Assembly: GCA_021397835.1 (NCBI GenBank)
Contig: JAJFZO010000087.1
Span: forward strand, 1,798,001-1,862,000
Length of the DNA: 64,000 nt
Direction: 5' to 3'
DNA from: Moringa oleifera
Taxonomy: Eukaryota; Streptophyta; Magnoliopsida; Brassicales; Moringaceae
Part shown: in pieces, positions 49,645 through 63,700 of the stretch
Layout: each line of letters opens with the position of its first letter
Position numbering within the stretch: the stretch's first letter is position 1
Notes under the pieces: generated by a model
What the model was told of the DNA's origin: nothing
Seen by the model: the letters and a program-made list of their open reading frames with translations, nothing else
Databases searched by the model: none
Made by a program: the position numbers and the translations under genes

Positions 49645-50693
49645 GATTATAAAGGGACCCGATTAAGAATTAAATCAAGGGGTTCCGGTTTCGAGTTAAC
49701 AAATCAGAAAGCCAAAGATAGAGACGCTTCGAGCAGTTATTTCTTCTTCTCCTTCGCTGTTATGAGAGGAGACCATGGGCAGTACCTTCCCACCTTGAGG
49801 ACACTGGGCGTCTATTTGCGCTTTGTCCTTCGTCCATGTGCTGGGAGATATCTCAACCGCTTACGTTGCTCTTCAAACACGTGCCCTGCACGAGGGAATT
49901 ATGAAATTTCGGGCCGCTTGTGTAAAACCCAGGCCTGGGCCTCGAATTGCTTCACTGGCCCGACCCGTTAATATTATTTTTTAAAAAATAAAAAATTAAA
50001 TTTTGATTCTCCCTAAAGTTTTTTTTCTTAAATATTCTCAAATAATTAAGAATATGTGATCTAACTTTGAAATCTCACATAATAAAATAATTAATTGATT
50101 TATATTTTGTATAAATTTTTAAATTTTGATATCTAAAATAAATTACATCAACTAAAAATTTAAGTTTTAACATAATGTAATGTAAAATTTCGATCTAGTA
50201 GATTTCGTTAATTTTTTTGTTCTATTTATAGAGTTATAAAAATAAGGCCGTCATTTTCTTAAAAATTATGCACATAATCACTGAAAATTTAAAAAATTAA
50301 AATATAAATTGAAGAAATCTTTTGAAGAAATATCTCATGTTGATAAAATGTTAAAATGTAAGTTCTTTAATTGATGTAATTTTTGCAAGTTTTAATTTAA
50401 GATTTATATAAAATATAAATCATTAGTGTTATTAATAAAAAATATTATATCGTCACATATATATTAAAAAGATTGAAATTTTTTCAAAGCTAAAGTTACT
50501 GTATTTATCATCATTTCTAATGCAACCATTTATGCAAGAAATAGCAATTCTAAGAAAGAAAACCACTTATCCTAGAAAAGACAAACCATTTCTCACTTGG
50601 GAAGTTCTTACATCTTTCCACAAGGTTCTTCTTTCTTTAATTGGTTGGCCCATGCAAGAGATTGGAAGCTTGGTCTGTTCAGAGAGTTGGAAG
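49645..50693. other. Divergent intergenic region between GID8 and XBCP3-like genes
   Basis: The 5' UTR and promoter of the GID8 homologue occupy about 49645-49970, with GGCCCG/GGCCTGGGCC-type motifs near 49930. An AT-rich stretch at about 49970-50510 follows. The open frame from 50520 in phase with the XBCP3-like gene is not taken as coding because a TATA box lies inside it. Confidence 0.5.
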
Positions 50694-50840
50694 TATAAAA
50701 GGCCATGTTTCACGACCCATTTGGCTTCCCAAATTCCCAAGCACCCCCGTGTGATCCAGGAACCAAGCAATAGCAGAGGAAATCTCCAAAAAGATAAACT
50801 TTTAATTTTTTCTTTTCTTGTATTTTTCTTTCTCTGGCAA
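50694..50840 (+). promoter_or_regulatory. XBCP3-like core promoter and leader
   Basis: TATAAAA at 50694-50700 lies about 140 bp upstream of the ATG at 50841. With the usual spacing, transcription would begin near 50725-50730. That excludes the long in-frame upstream extension and supports the chosen start at the signal peptide. Confidence 0.65.
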
Positions 50841-53475
<2,635 letters not shown>

Positions 53476-54832
53476 AATCACTTTTGATTGTATCAGTGAC
53501 TTATTCTTTTATACCTGCAGGAGTTTTACTTTCTGTCACAAAATTAAAGACTTGATAGGCAGATAGCAGAATTAGTTGATGGATGTGAAACATTGTCTGA
53601 TGAAACTTTCTGCTCTGTAAAATGGAGAAATCAGTCTGTGTTGATGGATTTGAAACAGTGTCTGATGAATCTTCAAAGTGGATAAATCAATCTGTGATGT
53701 CTGGTTCTTTATTTGAAAGGATAATTGATTTGAAGATTAGATAAGATACAGGCTAACAGAAATCAGAATCAATTGAAATACCATGGAGGGAGATAGTGAC
53801 TTGATTCAATAGGCTAATCTGACTGTTTTAAGGTCAGGCTGCATCTCCTAAGGGTTTTGAGTAAGGATTTTGCTGCTAATTTACAGGGTACAGGAGGAGC
53901 TAAAATTAAAATCTATTCCCTCTGAAACCAATTATCAAGCACCCCAAACAAGCAGAGGCAATGTAAGGCCACAATACAGATTCTGAGACCCAGAGTCGAA
54001 GAAAAGCTGATAACCAAATGCCATGAACACAAAACAAATACTCTAAGATTAGTACTAGGCTTAATATCTAAGCCTCAAAACTAATCTGCAAATCAAAATT
54101 ACACCATTCAACTGTTCTGCAACAATGGTTGACTATGTAATTCAAGACAACCCCACAAATTTCAGCCAACTCAAAGAACCGAAACTAAGAAAGCAGCATA
54201 TGGATATAGCTCTTGAATCTTTCATGGGTAAGCATTCATTTGCACTCAAAAATTTTGGATTCATCCCATATGGAAATTAGGGGAGGATGAGACAACAGAA
54301 GCAACTAGCTTTCATGCATTTACAGATTCCAAGAACACCATGTCCTCATTATAAATATCCATAATTAATCTACAAAGCTCTGTATTGACATTCAACAGAA
54401 GTCGAGCTTGCAGGGATATATGCAGAGCAACCAAGTTTTCTACTGGTGGTCTGATTTTGCAGCTAGGAGCTACTCGGCTTAACTTGCCATTCTGTCAATG
54501 TAAGTAGCTCTGTCGAAGATAAGAGTAAACCACTTCAGGCTTTGTTAAGAGCTCAGAAATTCAATGGATGAACAACTGCACGGCTATTAGCAAATAACCC
54601 AACATCAATTATGTATGTGCAAATCTTATCCAGTCTGTAAATACCATTGCTGCAACATCTAACAAAAAAGATACTAGAAACACAGTTAAATCCAATCTAA
54701 TTGCACTTCAAAATTTACAGCTTTATGACTCCTTGTATAAAAACCACCCAAAGAAAAGAGAAACAGAGCAGGAAGAAAGTTCTCATCTATAACTATGTTC
54801 TCCACACTCTCTTCGGCCTCTTTCTCGCATTA
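53476..54832. other. Convergent 3' region between XBCP3-like and LON-domain genes
   Basis: This holds the 3' UTRs of the two converging genes. A direct duplication sits at 53576-53697: 53576-53640 (65 bp) resembles 53641-53697 (57 bp), both starting TTGATGGAT and ending AATCA(G/A)TCTGTG. No exon or RNA gene was seen. Confidence 0.6.
53576..53697 (+). repeat. Direct duplication in XBCP3-like 3' region
   Basis: The 65-bp unit at 53576-53640 recurs, with several mismatches and small deletions, at 53641-53697. Both share TTGATGGAT, GTGTCTGATGAA-like and AATCA-GTCTGTG boxes. It starts about 100 bp after the stop codon and may lie in the 3' UTR. Confidence 0.75.
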
Positions 54833-55687
54833 CTAAGTAGAAGGAAAGACATCCTTGACCGCAGAGGCTGCAGTCAAATAGTTAAGGGTATTCCTCAGGG
54901 TCTCCTTCTCTCTCTTCAACCTGGCGGCCGTGTCCTCCAGCTCAAGCAGGTCCTGCTGCTCCCTGGGAGCACCTTCGAACGTGCTACCCACGAAGAATGA
55001 AAACGGCGTTGGGAAGAGATTCCTGCGAAGATCCTGGGCTTCCTTTTCGGGCTTCCCGTTCAGACGGTTGGACAATCGAATCACATCCTTCATGTAACTT
55101 TCCACCTGGTTGGCCAGGGCGTCTAGGTCCTCCTCCCCGGACGGCCGGTCTTCCAGCCATGTCACCTCCGCCACGAGGTAGGGCTTTGTACGGACGACGT
55201 TCGTAACGCGGAACCTCTCCTGGCCCTTGCAGATAAGAAAGAAGCGGTCGTCCACCAGGCGCTCATGCTTGACGATCTCGCCCACGCAGCCAACCTCCGC
55301 GGTGCCAGTGACGGCGTCGGAGTAGATGACGCCGAAGCGGAGGTCGGTTTGGAGAAGGGTATGCATCATGATGCGGTACCGAAACTCGAAGATCTGCAAC
55401 GGAAGAATCGCCCCAGGGAAGAGCACCAACGGCAGAGGAAACAGCGGCAGCTCCGCGACGTCGTCTGACTTGGCCGGATTTGTGTGGTGCTTCTCAGAAA
55501 ACGAGGACGCGCAGCACCGGAACGAATTCTGCTTGCGGTGACGATGCTGGAGCAATGCTGGTAAAGGCGACTTGCAGAGGAATCTAGGGTTAGGGTATGA
55601 GGGAGAAGGTGTGGCGCCAGGGTTTAACGAAGGAGTCTGAGTGAGAGACGGAGAACTTGGCGATTGAATCAACTGAGGCAGCGCCAT
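54833..55687 (-). CDS. LON N-terminal (substrate-binding) domain protein, probably plastid
   Basis: Intronless gene for 284 residues. The first ~65 residues are Ser/Pro-rich with several basic residues and no early acids, consistent with a chloroplast transit peptide (RFRC-type boundary at NSFRCCASSF). The LON substrate-binding domain runs from about 77 to 270, starting AELPLFPLPLVLFPGAILPL and continuing with FEFRYRIMMHTLL, VGCVGEIVKHE and RFRVTNVV. There is no AAA+ ATPase and no Ser-Lys protease domain, so it is not a complete Lon protease. Its own function is not established; roles as an adaptor or in protein quality control are guesses. The C-terminus is a short coiled-coil-like helix (LLELEDTAARLKREKETLRN). 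The start MALPQLI matches Arabidopsis relatives as I remember them; an in-frame GTG extension is ignored. Confidence 0.93.
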   Translation of the reverse strand: MALPQLIQSPSSPSLTQTPSLNPGATPSPSYPNPRFLCKSPLPALLQHRHRKQNSFRCCASSFSEKHHTNPAKSDDVAELPLFPLPLVLFPGAILPLQIFEFRYRIMMHTLLQTDLRFGVIYSDAVTGTAEVGCVGEIVKHERLVDDRFFLICKGQERFRVTNVVRTKPYLVAEVTWLEDRPSGEEDLDALANQVESYMKDVIRLSNRLNGKPEKEAQDLRRNLFPTPFSFFVGSTFEGAPREQQDLLELEDTAARLKREKETLRNTLNYLTAASAVKDVFPST

Positions 55688-56260
55688 TTCAGCAACTGAG
55701 AGGTAAACACAAAAACCAAAAAACCCAGAAAGAAACACACAGAAACGAAGCTAATTTCCTCTAAGTAAACATGGAACCTTTGTCAATCGCCATTGAAATG
55801 TAAGCTTAATTTCCTCTTAGAGCACAGTCTACGTTTATATGTCCTCTCTCTGATATGTTAATTGTATGATTTCCTCTGAGAAACTTACGCAGGTATCAGT
55901 ATGTCTCAGTTAACTTCAACAAATCCAAAGGACTCAACGGCTGTGTGGATAACATAGAGAGAGAGAGGGAAGAGGAGAGGCGGGTGGGGCAGAGGAGGGA
56001 TGTTTGGGTTGTGGATTGGAATATCCCACGTGGGAGTTGTGTTATCTATATGTGGCACGTGTGTCTCCTGCTTATGGAGAATCCCAGCTTCGCACTCTGG
56101 TGATCGAGGCCGTTCGCTGTTTCCTTGTCAAACGGAGCCCAGAAATATCTTCTGCTTTGTATTCGGATTTTCTCTGATGTTCTTGGCATCCAAACAGAAC
56201 CCACAAAAAATTCCATTCTTGAGTGGGATTTCTTAGCCACGAAACAATTCCATTTTTTTA
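55688..56260 (-). promoter_or_regulatory. Promoter region of LON-domain gene with two G-boxes
   Basis: The palindrome CCCACGTGGG lies at 56025-56034 and a second CACGTG at 56056-56061, about 340-370 bp upstream of the minus-strand ATG. G-box cores are bound by bZIP and bHLH/PIF factors, so light or ABA control is plausible (inference). A GA-rich run at 55960-55980 follows. The plus-strand open frame near 56000-56236 has no family resemblance. Confidence 0.5.
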
Positions 56261-57720
56261 AATTTCTTTATTCATAGAAGATTTATATCACTCAATTTAA
56301 AAGTGTAATTTATTAGCACATAAATAAATAATTTTTTATTTATTTAAAAATTTAAAATAAATATCATTTAAATTTTTTAATTTTTCAATTTTTATATATT
56401 GATTTTATTTAAATTAAATATTTATTCAAAGTAATTATAAAAAATTAATGATATTTTGATTGTGAAATGATTAAAAATTATTTAAATAGATTTTGTATTT
56501 GATTTTAATTTTATTTTTTAAATTTATTTTTAAATAATTATTTATTTTTATGATTTTTTAAAAATTTTAATAATATAATTTTTAAAAAAATATTTTTAAT
56601 ACTTAAAATTTTTTAATTTTTTATAATAATAATTTGAATATTTTTTATAAAAAATTATAAGTTAAAATTTATTATAAAATAATTTTAATTTAAATAATTT
56701 AATATTTAAATTTTTAAATAGAGTTTAATTTGAATAAAATTAAAATATTAAAGCTTGTTTGGAAACTATTTGAAATTAAAATTTTGATTGAAGATGGAAT
56801 TAAAACTTAGTGTTTAAAATGATATTTATTCAAAATTTTAATATAAATATCTAAAAAATCTAACATATTTTATATAATAAATTTTGATTTAAAATATTTT
56901 ATAGATACAAAAAAATATTTAAAACTACTATCACAAAAAGTTGTAAACTTTTTTAGTATTGAAAATGTATTTTACAAAATTTATAATTTCAAAAATTTTT
57001 AAAAATCTGAAGGATGCACTTAAAATAGAGTAAATAATTTATTTGAATTATTTTTAAAATATTTTAACAACGAAAATATTTTTAATTTTTTGTAATCATT
57101 TAAAGTTTAATTTTAATCATAATAAAAATATTAAGATCCGATTTGTCATGTTTTGAACATAAGAATTTGATTAATAATATGGAGTGAACATCAAAATTTT
57201 ATGAGATCTTTATCCTATAATTTTTTAATTTAATTGAATTAAATTTTGTGATCAATGTTTTCCATCGATGAATTTTAATTTAAATTTTTATTACAATAAA
57301 AATATTCAAATTTATTATCATAAATTAATTTAAATTTTTTTGAACATTCAAAATTTTTTAAAAAATTATATTATAAATAATTAAAAATTCATGAAATAAT
57401 ATGTGAGAAATTAATTTAAATCATTTTATTATACTTTAAAAAAATATTTTTAATTTTTTATAATTATAAATACATCAAAATTTAAATTAAAAAAACACAT
57501 AATGTAAACTTTTTTATGTTTGTTTAAAAATTTGTAATCTATTTTAAAATTACTTTTTGATAAATTTTTTGTTATTTAAAATATGTTTATAATATACAAA
57601 AAATCAAATTCTGTGTCACTATAATTTTTTTTAAGTGAATAAATTTTAAAATGTAAAATATAATTTATAAATTATTTAATAAAATAAGATCTAAATGTGA
57701 AAAATCAAATCCATGAAAAT
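56261..57720 (+). repeat. AT-rich dispersed repeat block, copy F
   Basis: About 1.45 kb of A+T-rich sequence. The part 56908-57215 aligns by eye with copy A at 10755-11100 in the same orientation. The part 56440-56700 resembles blocks D and E. No open frame, no terminal repeats seen. Confidence 0.55.
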
Positions 57721-58122
57721 AATAATTGCGGCCCAATCCATCCGGTAAAGAGAAGCCCAATCAATTTGATAATGTGAGCGTTCTTTTGGGCCGCTTTTTA
57801 TTAGCGTACGTCTCCGGGTTGTCCCCGGAGTCCTTTTGAAGGAAGCGCGTAGGTATCAAATATTAATTCATTACGAATCTGGACATGGAGCGTGTACGCG
57901 TGCACCGGGAGACACGGCGTTCTCAATGCGGGCGCCGACATGGGCTGATGTCACGTGGCTGACATAAGGGTGTGCGTCACGTATCGCTGGAGCCGTGTCT
58001 GAATCATTGGAAATGGCAATTATGGTAAATCGGTGATTTCCTCTGCCGATATAATCTACTGGATGCAAGCGCTGCTAGTTATTTGAGATTTCTCACATTT
58101 TGGGGAAAGAGCTGTAAGGAAA
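57721..58122 (+). promoter_or_regulatory. Promoter region of thioredoxin h gene
   Basis: Relatively G+C-rich 400 bp after the AT-rich block. It contains GGCCCAAT (57729), TTGGGCCGC (57786), a perfect CACGTG at 57952-57957 and a CACGTA at about 57978. The GGCCCA/TGGGCC class is typical of housekeeping promoters. The leader of the thioredoxin gene probably starts around 58060-58100; no clear TATA box was seen. Confidence 0.5.
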
Positions 58123-59413
58123 ATGGCTGAGGGAGCAGTGATCGGTATCCACACTGTCGAGGCGTGGAAGCAGCAGCTGGAGGGAAATCACTCAGAGAAA
58201 CTGGTAGTTATCCTCAATTAATCATCTGCTTCTTCTGCTGTTTTGTGCATTTTTTGCTCTTCTGCTCTCATTTATAACTCCTGGAAATGATGGTTTTGGG
58301 ATTTTGCTACGTGGGTTGTGTCCTGTTCTGTAAAGGTCATCCTTTCTGCAACTCTTTTTCGCTTATTTTGGGTATATGCAAGGGGCCGATAGAGCATTGA
58401 CCTTGGATTTGTTATGCTTTTACTTATGCAGTTCCTCATCTAATTTTCTTGAAGATTCAGTGTCTAGGGAAGTGTTGAAGTGTGTCATATGTCAATTGTG
58501 CCAGATTTTTCCTGTTAGGGATTAGGACGTCTACTGGATTTTAGAGATTCTGGGTTATGAAATCATTTGATTCTTGGATTGTTAGTTTAAGCTTCTGTCA
58601 AATTGAAAATTTTATGCCATTGATCTTAATAATAGGAATCAATCTCGGTGATTTTCAAACATTCACGTGTCCTTAGATATCCCTAATACCATTCCTGTCA
58701 GAAACTTTGAGGTTTCAAAAGCAAATACAATCTTCATTTTGTTGCTCTAATTTTTATCCTGAGGATGTCAGAATTGGAAGTCCAGTTCTTGGTTTCTGCT
58801 TTAGTGGCATTTAGCTGGTTTTAGCTTGTTCGGGAATTGTCATCATGATCAATTTGTGCAAAATGTAGCTTTGAATTTGTTTATAACATGTGCGGCGTTT
58901 TGCCCATTTTCACATACTTCTTCTTTTTGTTTGTTTTTGGATTCTCCTGAATTATGATTACCTCTCTGCATCGTGATGGGTGTCTACCCTCTCTTGTCAT
59001 GCTAACATGAGCTACTTGACAGGTGGTGGTGGATTTTACAGCATCATGGTGTGGGCCATGTCGTTTCATGGCCCCAGTTTTTGCGGAGTTGGCCAAGAAG
59101 CTGCCCCATGTGACCTTCTTGAAGGTGGATGTGGATGAACTGAAGGTAAACCCATCTAAATTATCGTTGATCACCTAGTCTGTTCGTTGCTTGTCCCGTT
59201 ATGGTTCTGCTGTTCAGATAACATTCACTTGTATGACATTATTGTTTGGATACTAATTTGCAGTCTGTCGCTGAGGACTGCGCTGTCGAGGCAATGCCAA
59301 CCTTTTTGTTTCTGAAAGACGGCAAACCTATTGACAAGCTTGTTGGTGCAAGTAAAGCTAAGCTGGAGGAGCTCGTCTTAAAGCATGCAGATACTGCTTC
59401 TGCTTCTGCTTGA
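58123..59413 (+). CDS. Thioredoxin h-type
   Basis: Small cytosolic disulfide reductase, reduced by NADPH-thioredoxin reductase. Three exons: 58123-58203, 59023-59145 and 59264-59413, giving 117 residues. The active site is WCGPC (C37, C40) within [20 protein letters not shown]. The cis-Pro loop [13 protein letters not shown] and the final helix [10 protein letters not shown] are present. There is no transit or signal peptide, as expected for subgroup I h-types. The N-terminus [20 protein letters not shown] is typical, and the C-terminus ends in an Ala/Ser run (TASASA). The positions of both introns agree with the plant TRX h family as I know it. Confidence 0.96.
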
Positions 59414-60779
59414 TATGTGAAAACTATATGAACTTCCCTATGCTTTCAAGTTGTCTCTTGTTTCAGACTGAAAAGTTATCCGTCTTGTCGGTATCCATCT
59501 TATGGATACTGCCTATATGTTATGTGTATGTGTACTTCTTGTTAGTGTTTCAATAATGTGGAGCTACTGTCCTTAGCATGTGTTCTGTTTGAGACGGCAA
59601 TCTTTCCCTGTTTGAGAAGTCACTTCCATGTTGATCTCTCTTTGCTCCCAGATAGTTTTGCTTTAATACCTGTTAGGATGACGTCTGTGCCAGGTGAGCT
59701 TAGATATCTTTGAGTTTTGACCTATGTTATTACCTGCATGTTCATAGCCTGAAAAGTACATCAGTTGGTCACTAGCTTCATGACAGGTTTTGTTTGACCT
59801 GTTGAATAAACACCATTTTACACATCTGGATGAGCCTGAGTGCAACCAGAAGGCCTTTTCATTTATAGAAGCTGTGGAGCACGGGAAAAACCCCATGACC
59901 GCAAGAGCTGAAGTCCATGAGTGGCATGGAATTCTCTATCTATTAGGAAACAGTCTTATCCCAATTTTGGGCAAAAGGAATAACATAAGAAGCTCTGCCT
60001 AGATCATACAATTCCTCTTTCTTTTCTTAGATAACAAGCAATAGATCACTTAATATTTCGCATTTCATCTTTATCTCCCTATTATTTTCTCTTTTCAGCT
60101 TTTCTTTCCCAGAAAATGAGAGGTTGATGTGAAGTGGTGAGCTTTTCTTTCCCAGCAGACTAAGATTACTTCTCTGCACAAAAAACAATCTTTACTGTCT
60201 ATAAGCAAGCCTTGAAAAGCATGATAGTTCCATTGCCATGGAAATCGTTAAAGAAGTTTCTGTAAGTGTAGATGGATAGCAACATGCCGCAAAATATTCT
60301 TCCGCTATACTCAGATAGAAATGTGAGACATGATAACGATGGAAGCAAAGCAATGCAGACAACCGACAAATTTAACTCAAATTAACAGAACCCATGTATC
60401 CTTTACACAAAGATCCTCATTTCCAAGCCTGAATTACCATAACTAACATCATTGAGCCCTTTATTGCTCATAGCTATGCATCAGAAAATAATTTCCTGGT
60501 ACCAATTTCTGAGGCCAGGGAATGCAACTCACTGTACAACTTCAGGGCTGCCATACAGAACTCTGGAGCACAAGCACTGGCCTCCAACAGAACCCAATAC
60601 ATAACAGCACTGGTTATCGGTTGTAAAAGATGGTAGAGAATAAATGATGAAATCCAGGGCCTTCAGCTATATTTCTACCCTCACAATTTTGATCCTTGCA
60701 GCATAGCTAGTAATGGTTTGCAAGCATTAATATAAGTTAGCAAATAAGTAAACTCATGTTGAAGTATCTTCTTCTACCT
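59414..60779. other. Convergent region between thioredoxin h and beta-galactosidase genes
   Basis: The thioredoxin 3' UTR probably ends near 59.6-59.7 kb, and the beta-galactosidase 3' UTR occupies the right part. The plus-strand open frame at 59790-60002 (70 codons) matches no family I recognise and is left uncalled. Nothing else is supported. Confidence 0.5.
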
Positions 60780-63700
60780 CTACGAGTGTTGAGTGGCTGT
60801 ACTTGCTGCAGCACAAACTGCTTCAACTGCCAATTGCTTCAACACATTGGGGCATGGGTCTGCCCCAAAATCACTATCGGATGTACCAAGCAAGCAACTC
60901 TCCTGCCCTAAGCACTTCTGTTAAGAATATAAAAATAAAGAGCTATGTTAGCGATTATCTCCAGGGAATTCGTATTTGCAAATCATTGTGAACAACTGAG
61001 GAAACAGAAAGAATGAAGTTTGTAGTGCCTTCTCAATAATGGCATGAGAGCTATCTGCATGGCAAGTTCCCTTTTCAAAGCTTCCACAAGTTCCAGAAGG
61101 AGTTCCAAAACTTGCAAATTTGATTGCAGATATGGCCTGCCCCGGTGCACACTTCAGGTGAACTTTGGCCTGCAGATTTATCATAGATTGATTGTAGTTC
61201 TCAGAGATAAAATCCTCAATGGTTGGGTGGTTTTCGTATGCAGCAGCACACACACCAGCAACTGATCTCTTCACGAGAGATATCTTAGAAGCATCTCCAC
61301 CAAGTTCTTCAAAAAGTACTAACAAATTTCGTGTTGGCTTTAACCAGGACTGTGGAACATGATACCTGAAAATTCAAGACTTGAGAGTAAATATACACTC
61401 GATAATCCAAAATGATCTCGTTGCTGTCTAATCGCAATCAGCATATTCAGATAAGCTCTTGAACAGATAAAGAGCTGTACCATCTCTGGGTAGGTTCTCC
61501 GCATCCCTTTTGGCACTTGTTATCTCTGAAAGTCCCAGCGTAACTACAATGGCTACAGTCACCCTTTGCGTAAGCCATCCAATATCTTCCTATGCTTTGT
61601 CCATTGATCCATACCTGCCCTTTTCCCATGCTCCGCATATCCAAAGCCAATGGCTCGTCTCCTATAGGTGCGTTAAAATATGCCTGCACAGAAACATTTG
61701 ATTTCTTCAGCCTACTGTTTGCCACAGCTTATTCACTCCTTTTCTTTATAACATACCCTGTTATACCTTATACCACGTTAATGGCTGCTGCCTTTGCTTA
61801 GCTAATGACTCTCTGATCCAATCAACGGAGGTACCTCCATTAGGAGAAACCAAGTTCATTGCTTCTCCTTTTAGGCCAACCTGTTTGAGGAATACACTGT
61901 ATTACTTGCATGCCAATGGCAAATGCATACAAGGAAATTAGTAAACAGGTAGGAATTGTCTGACCTGATAGGTCCATTTCTGCCAGGTCAAGTCTTTCTT
62001 TCCATGGTCAAGGCCATCCAGGGTAACTGGACCCAGCACACCTGTTTCCCATGTCTCAAAGTGGACACCAACGTTCTTCAAGAACAGAAAAATGTTGACA
62101 GTCAACTACTAAAATATTTTATCATTTTATGATAACTTGGAATGGTTAAGAGAGCTGAATGCTGGTTCAGCTTCTGATGCACTATGCCATTGCTAATTGA
62201 TCCAAAGAATAAAGAATAATTGAGTGCAAAGGCAGACAGGGAACTGACCGGTAACCCAACAGCCATGCTGAGAAGTGCGATTCTATTTGTTCCAGCACGT
62301 AGATTGACAGGTCCACTAAATGTGAATTTCCTGTGCTCCCTTGTCCCAAAAGCTGACCCTGTAATTTCAAAATATAACTTTGAATCAGAAACTGTAATCT
62401 TTTGGTAACAGACAGGGTTCCAGACTAAGATGCTGATCAACAATCTAACAGAAAGACCAAGATTAAGATGTAGTTCTACAATCAAACAGAACTCTGATTC
62501 AGCTAGTCAGGGATGATAAAATCTGACAGCATACCAGAAAGCTGCCCGTTGATGAAGACATGAATTGCATGGCCAGCAGACTCAACATTGAGAGTCGGCC
62601 ATTTTCCTCCTCGCAGAAATGATTCTGATGCACTAACATCAATGCTGGAACAAGAACGCAAACCAGAAAACATCTGAAGTTACTTTCATACTTTCTAGTC
62701 CATGTAATTCACAGAGTAAAACAGTAGGGCAAGGGACCTGTCAAATTGCTAAGAGGAAAACTAAGCACATAGTTATCATTAATGCAAGAGGCTCACCTGG
62801 TTATGTACCACAGATAATCACTAGTATCTCTGGTAACGTTTATCTGCTCCAGGAGTCCAACAGCAGTCACCCGAGAACTTTCTCCTAAAGAAGAAATATC
62901 CTCGTCATAAGTCTCCCATGAATACAGCTTCGAATTGGTTGGCAACATTTGCATATGCGAAGTTTGAACTCGAATCTTCATCATAAAAGGTAATCGAATC
63001 AACAATGTAACCAGAGACTAAAATGAATTACAGAGAACATGCCCCATCCCTGTTACTAGATTATACATTTGAAATAGAATTGATCAAGATTTACTTACTC
63101 TTGCAGTGTTAAATGCTAGAGTCTTGCAATCAGGAAGGATGCTTATGGACCAAGGGGGCAGGTTATAGTGCCTGTTATTGAATATCACCTTAGCAGCCTT
63201 CTGCATATTGTAATTTGCAAGAAAAGCTGCACAACTTCCCTTGCCTGAAGAAAACACACGAGCCTGGAAGATAACCATCATTACATTAACATCAAGTTAT
63301 CAGACCTGTCTCCCTATCTTATAAACCAAACTGAAATTGATAGTGGAAGTAGCTGACCTGTTGATATCTTCCCAATGAAGTGACAGTAGGATCAGAAGAA
63401 ACTAAAGCATTTTCACACAGCTTAATAGCCTTGTGAAGCTCCTTCAAATGCCCATATTTAGGTTGCTTGATCAAGCCTAAAAGAGTGATTTAGTTAGTTG
63501 AACATCTAAAATGTGTATCTAACATAAACACAAAGTCGGTATTGGGTATTACTAGAAGTTAGAACAAATCAGAAGTCAGGAAAATAATTGGAGAAGTGCC
63601 AGCAGAAACCTAGCAGCAAAGTCAGCCTAAAATGGATCCAGCAATGATGCTTTATTTTATGGCATAATCCTAGAATTCTACAATATATATACATACATAT

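Noticed and set aside
50520..50840. In-frame N-terminal extension of the XBCP3-like protease starting at 50520
   Set aside because: A TATAAAA box at 50694 lies inside it, and the signal peptide begins at the ATG at 50841, so the extension is promoter and leader.
59790..60002. 70-codon plus-strand open frame after the thioredoxin gene
   Set aside because: No family resemblance, no splice context, and it sits in a convergent 3' region; likely chance.
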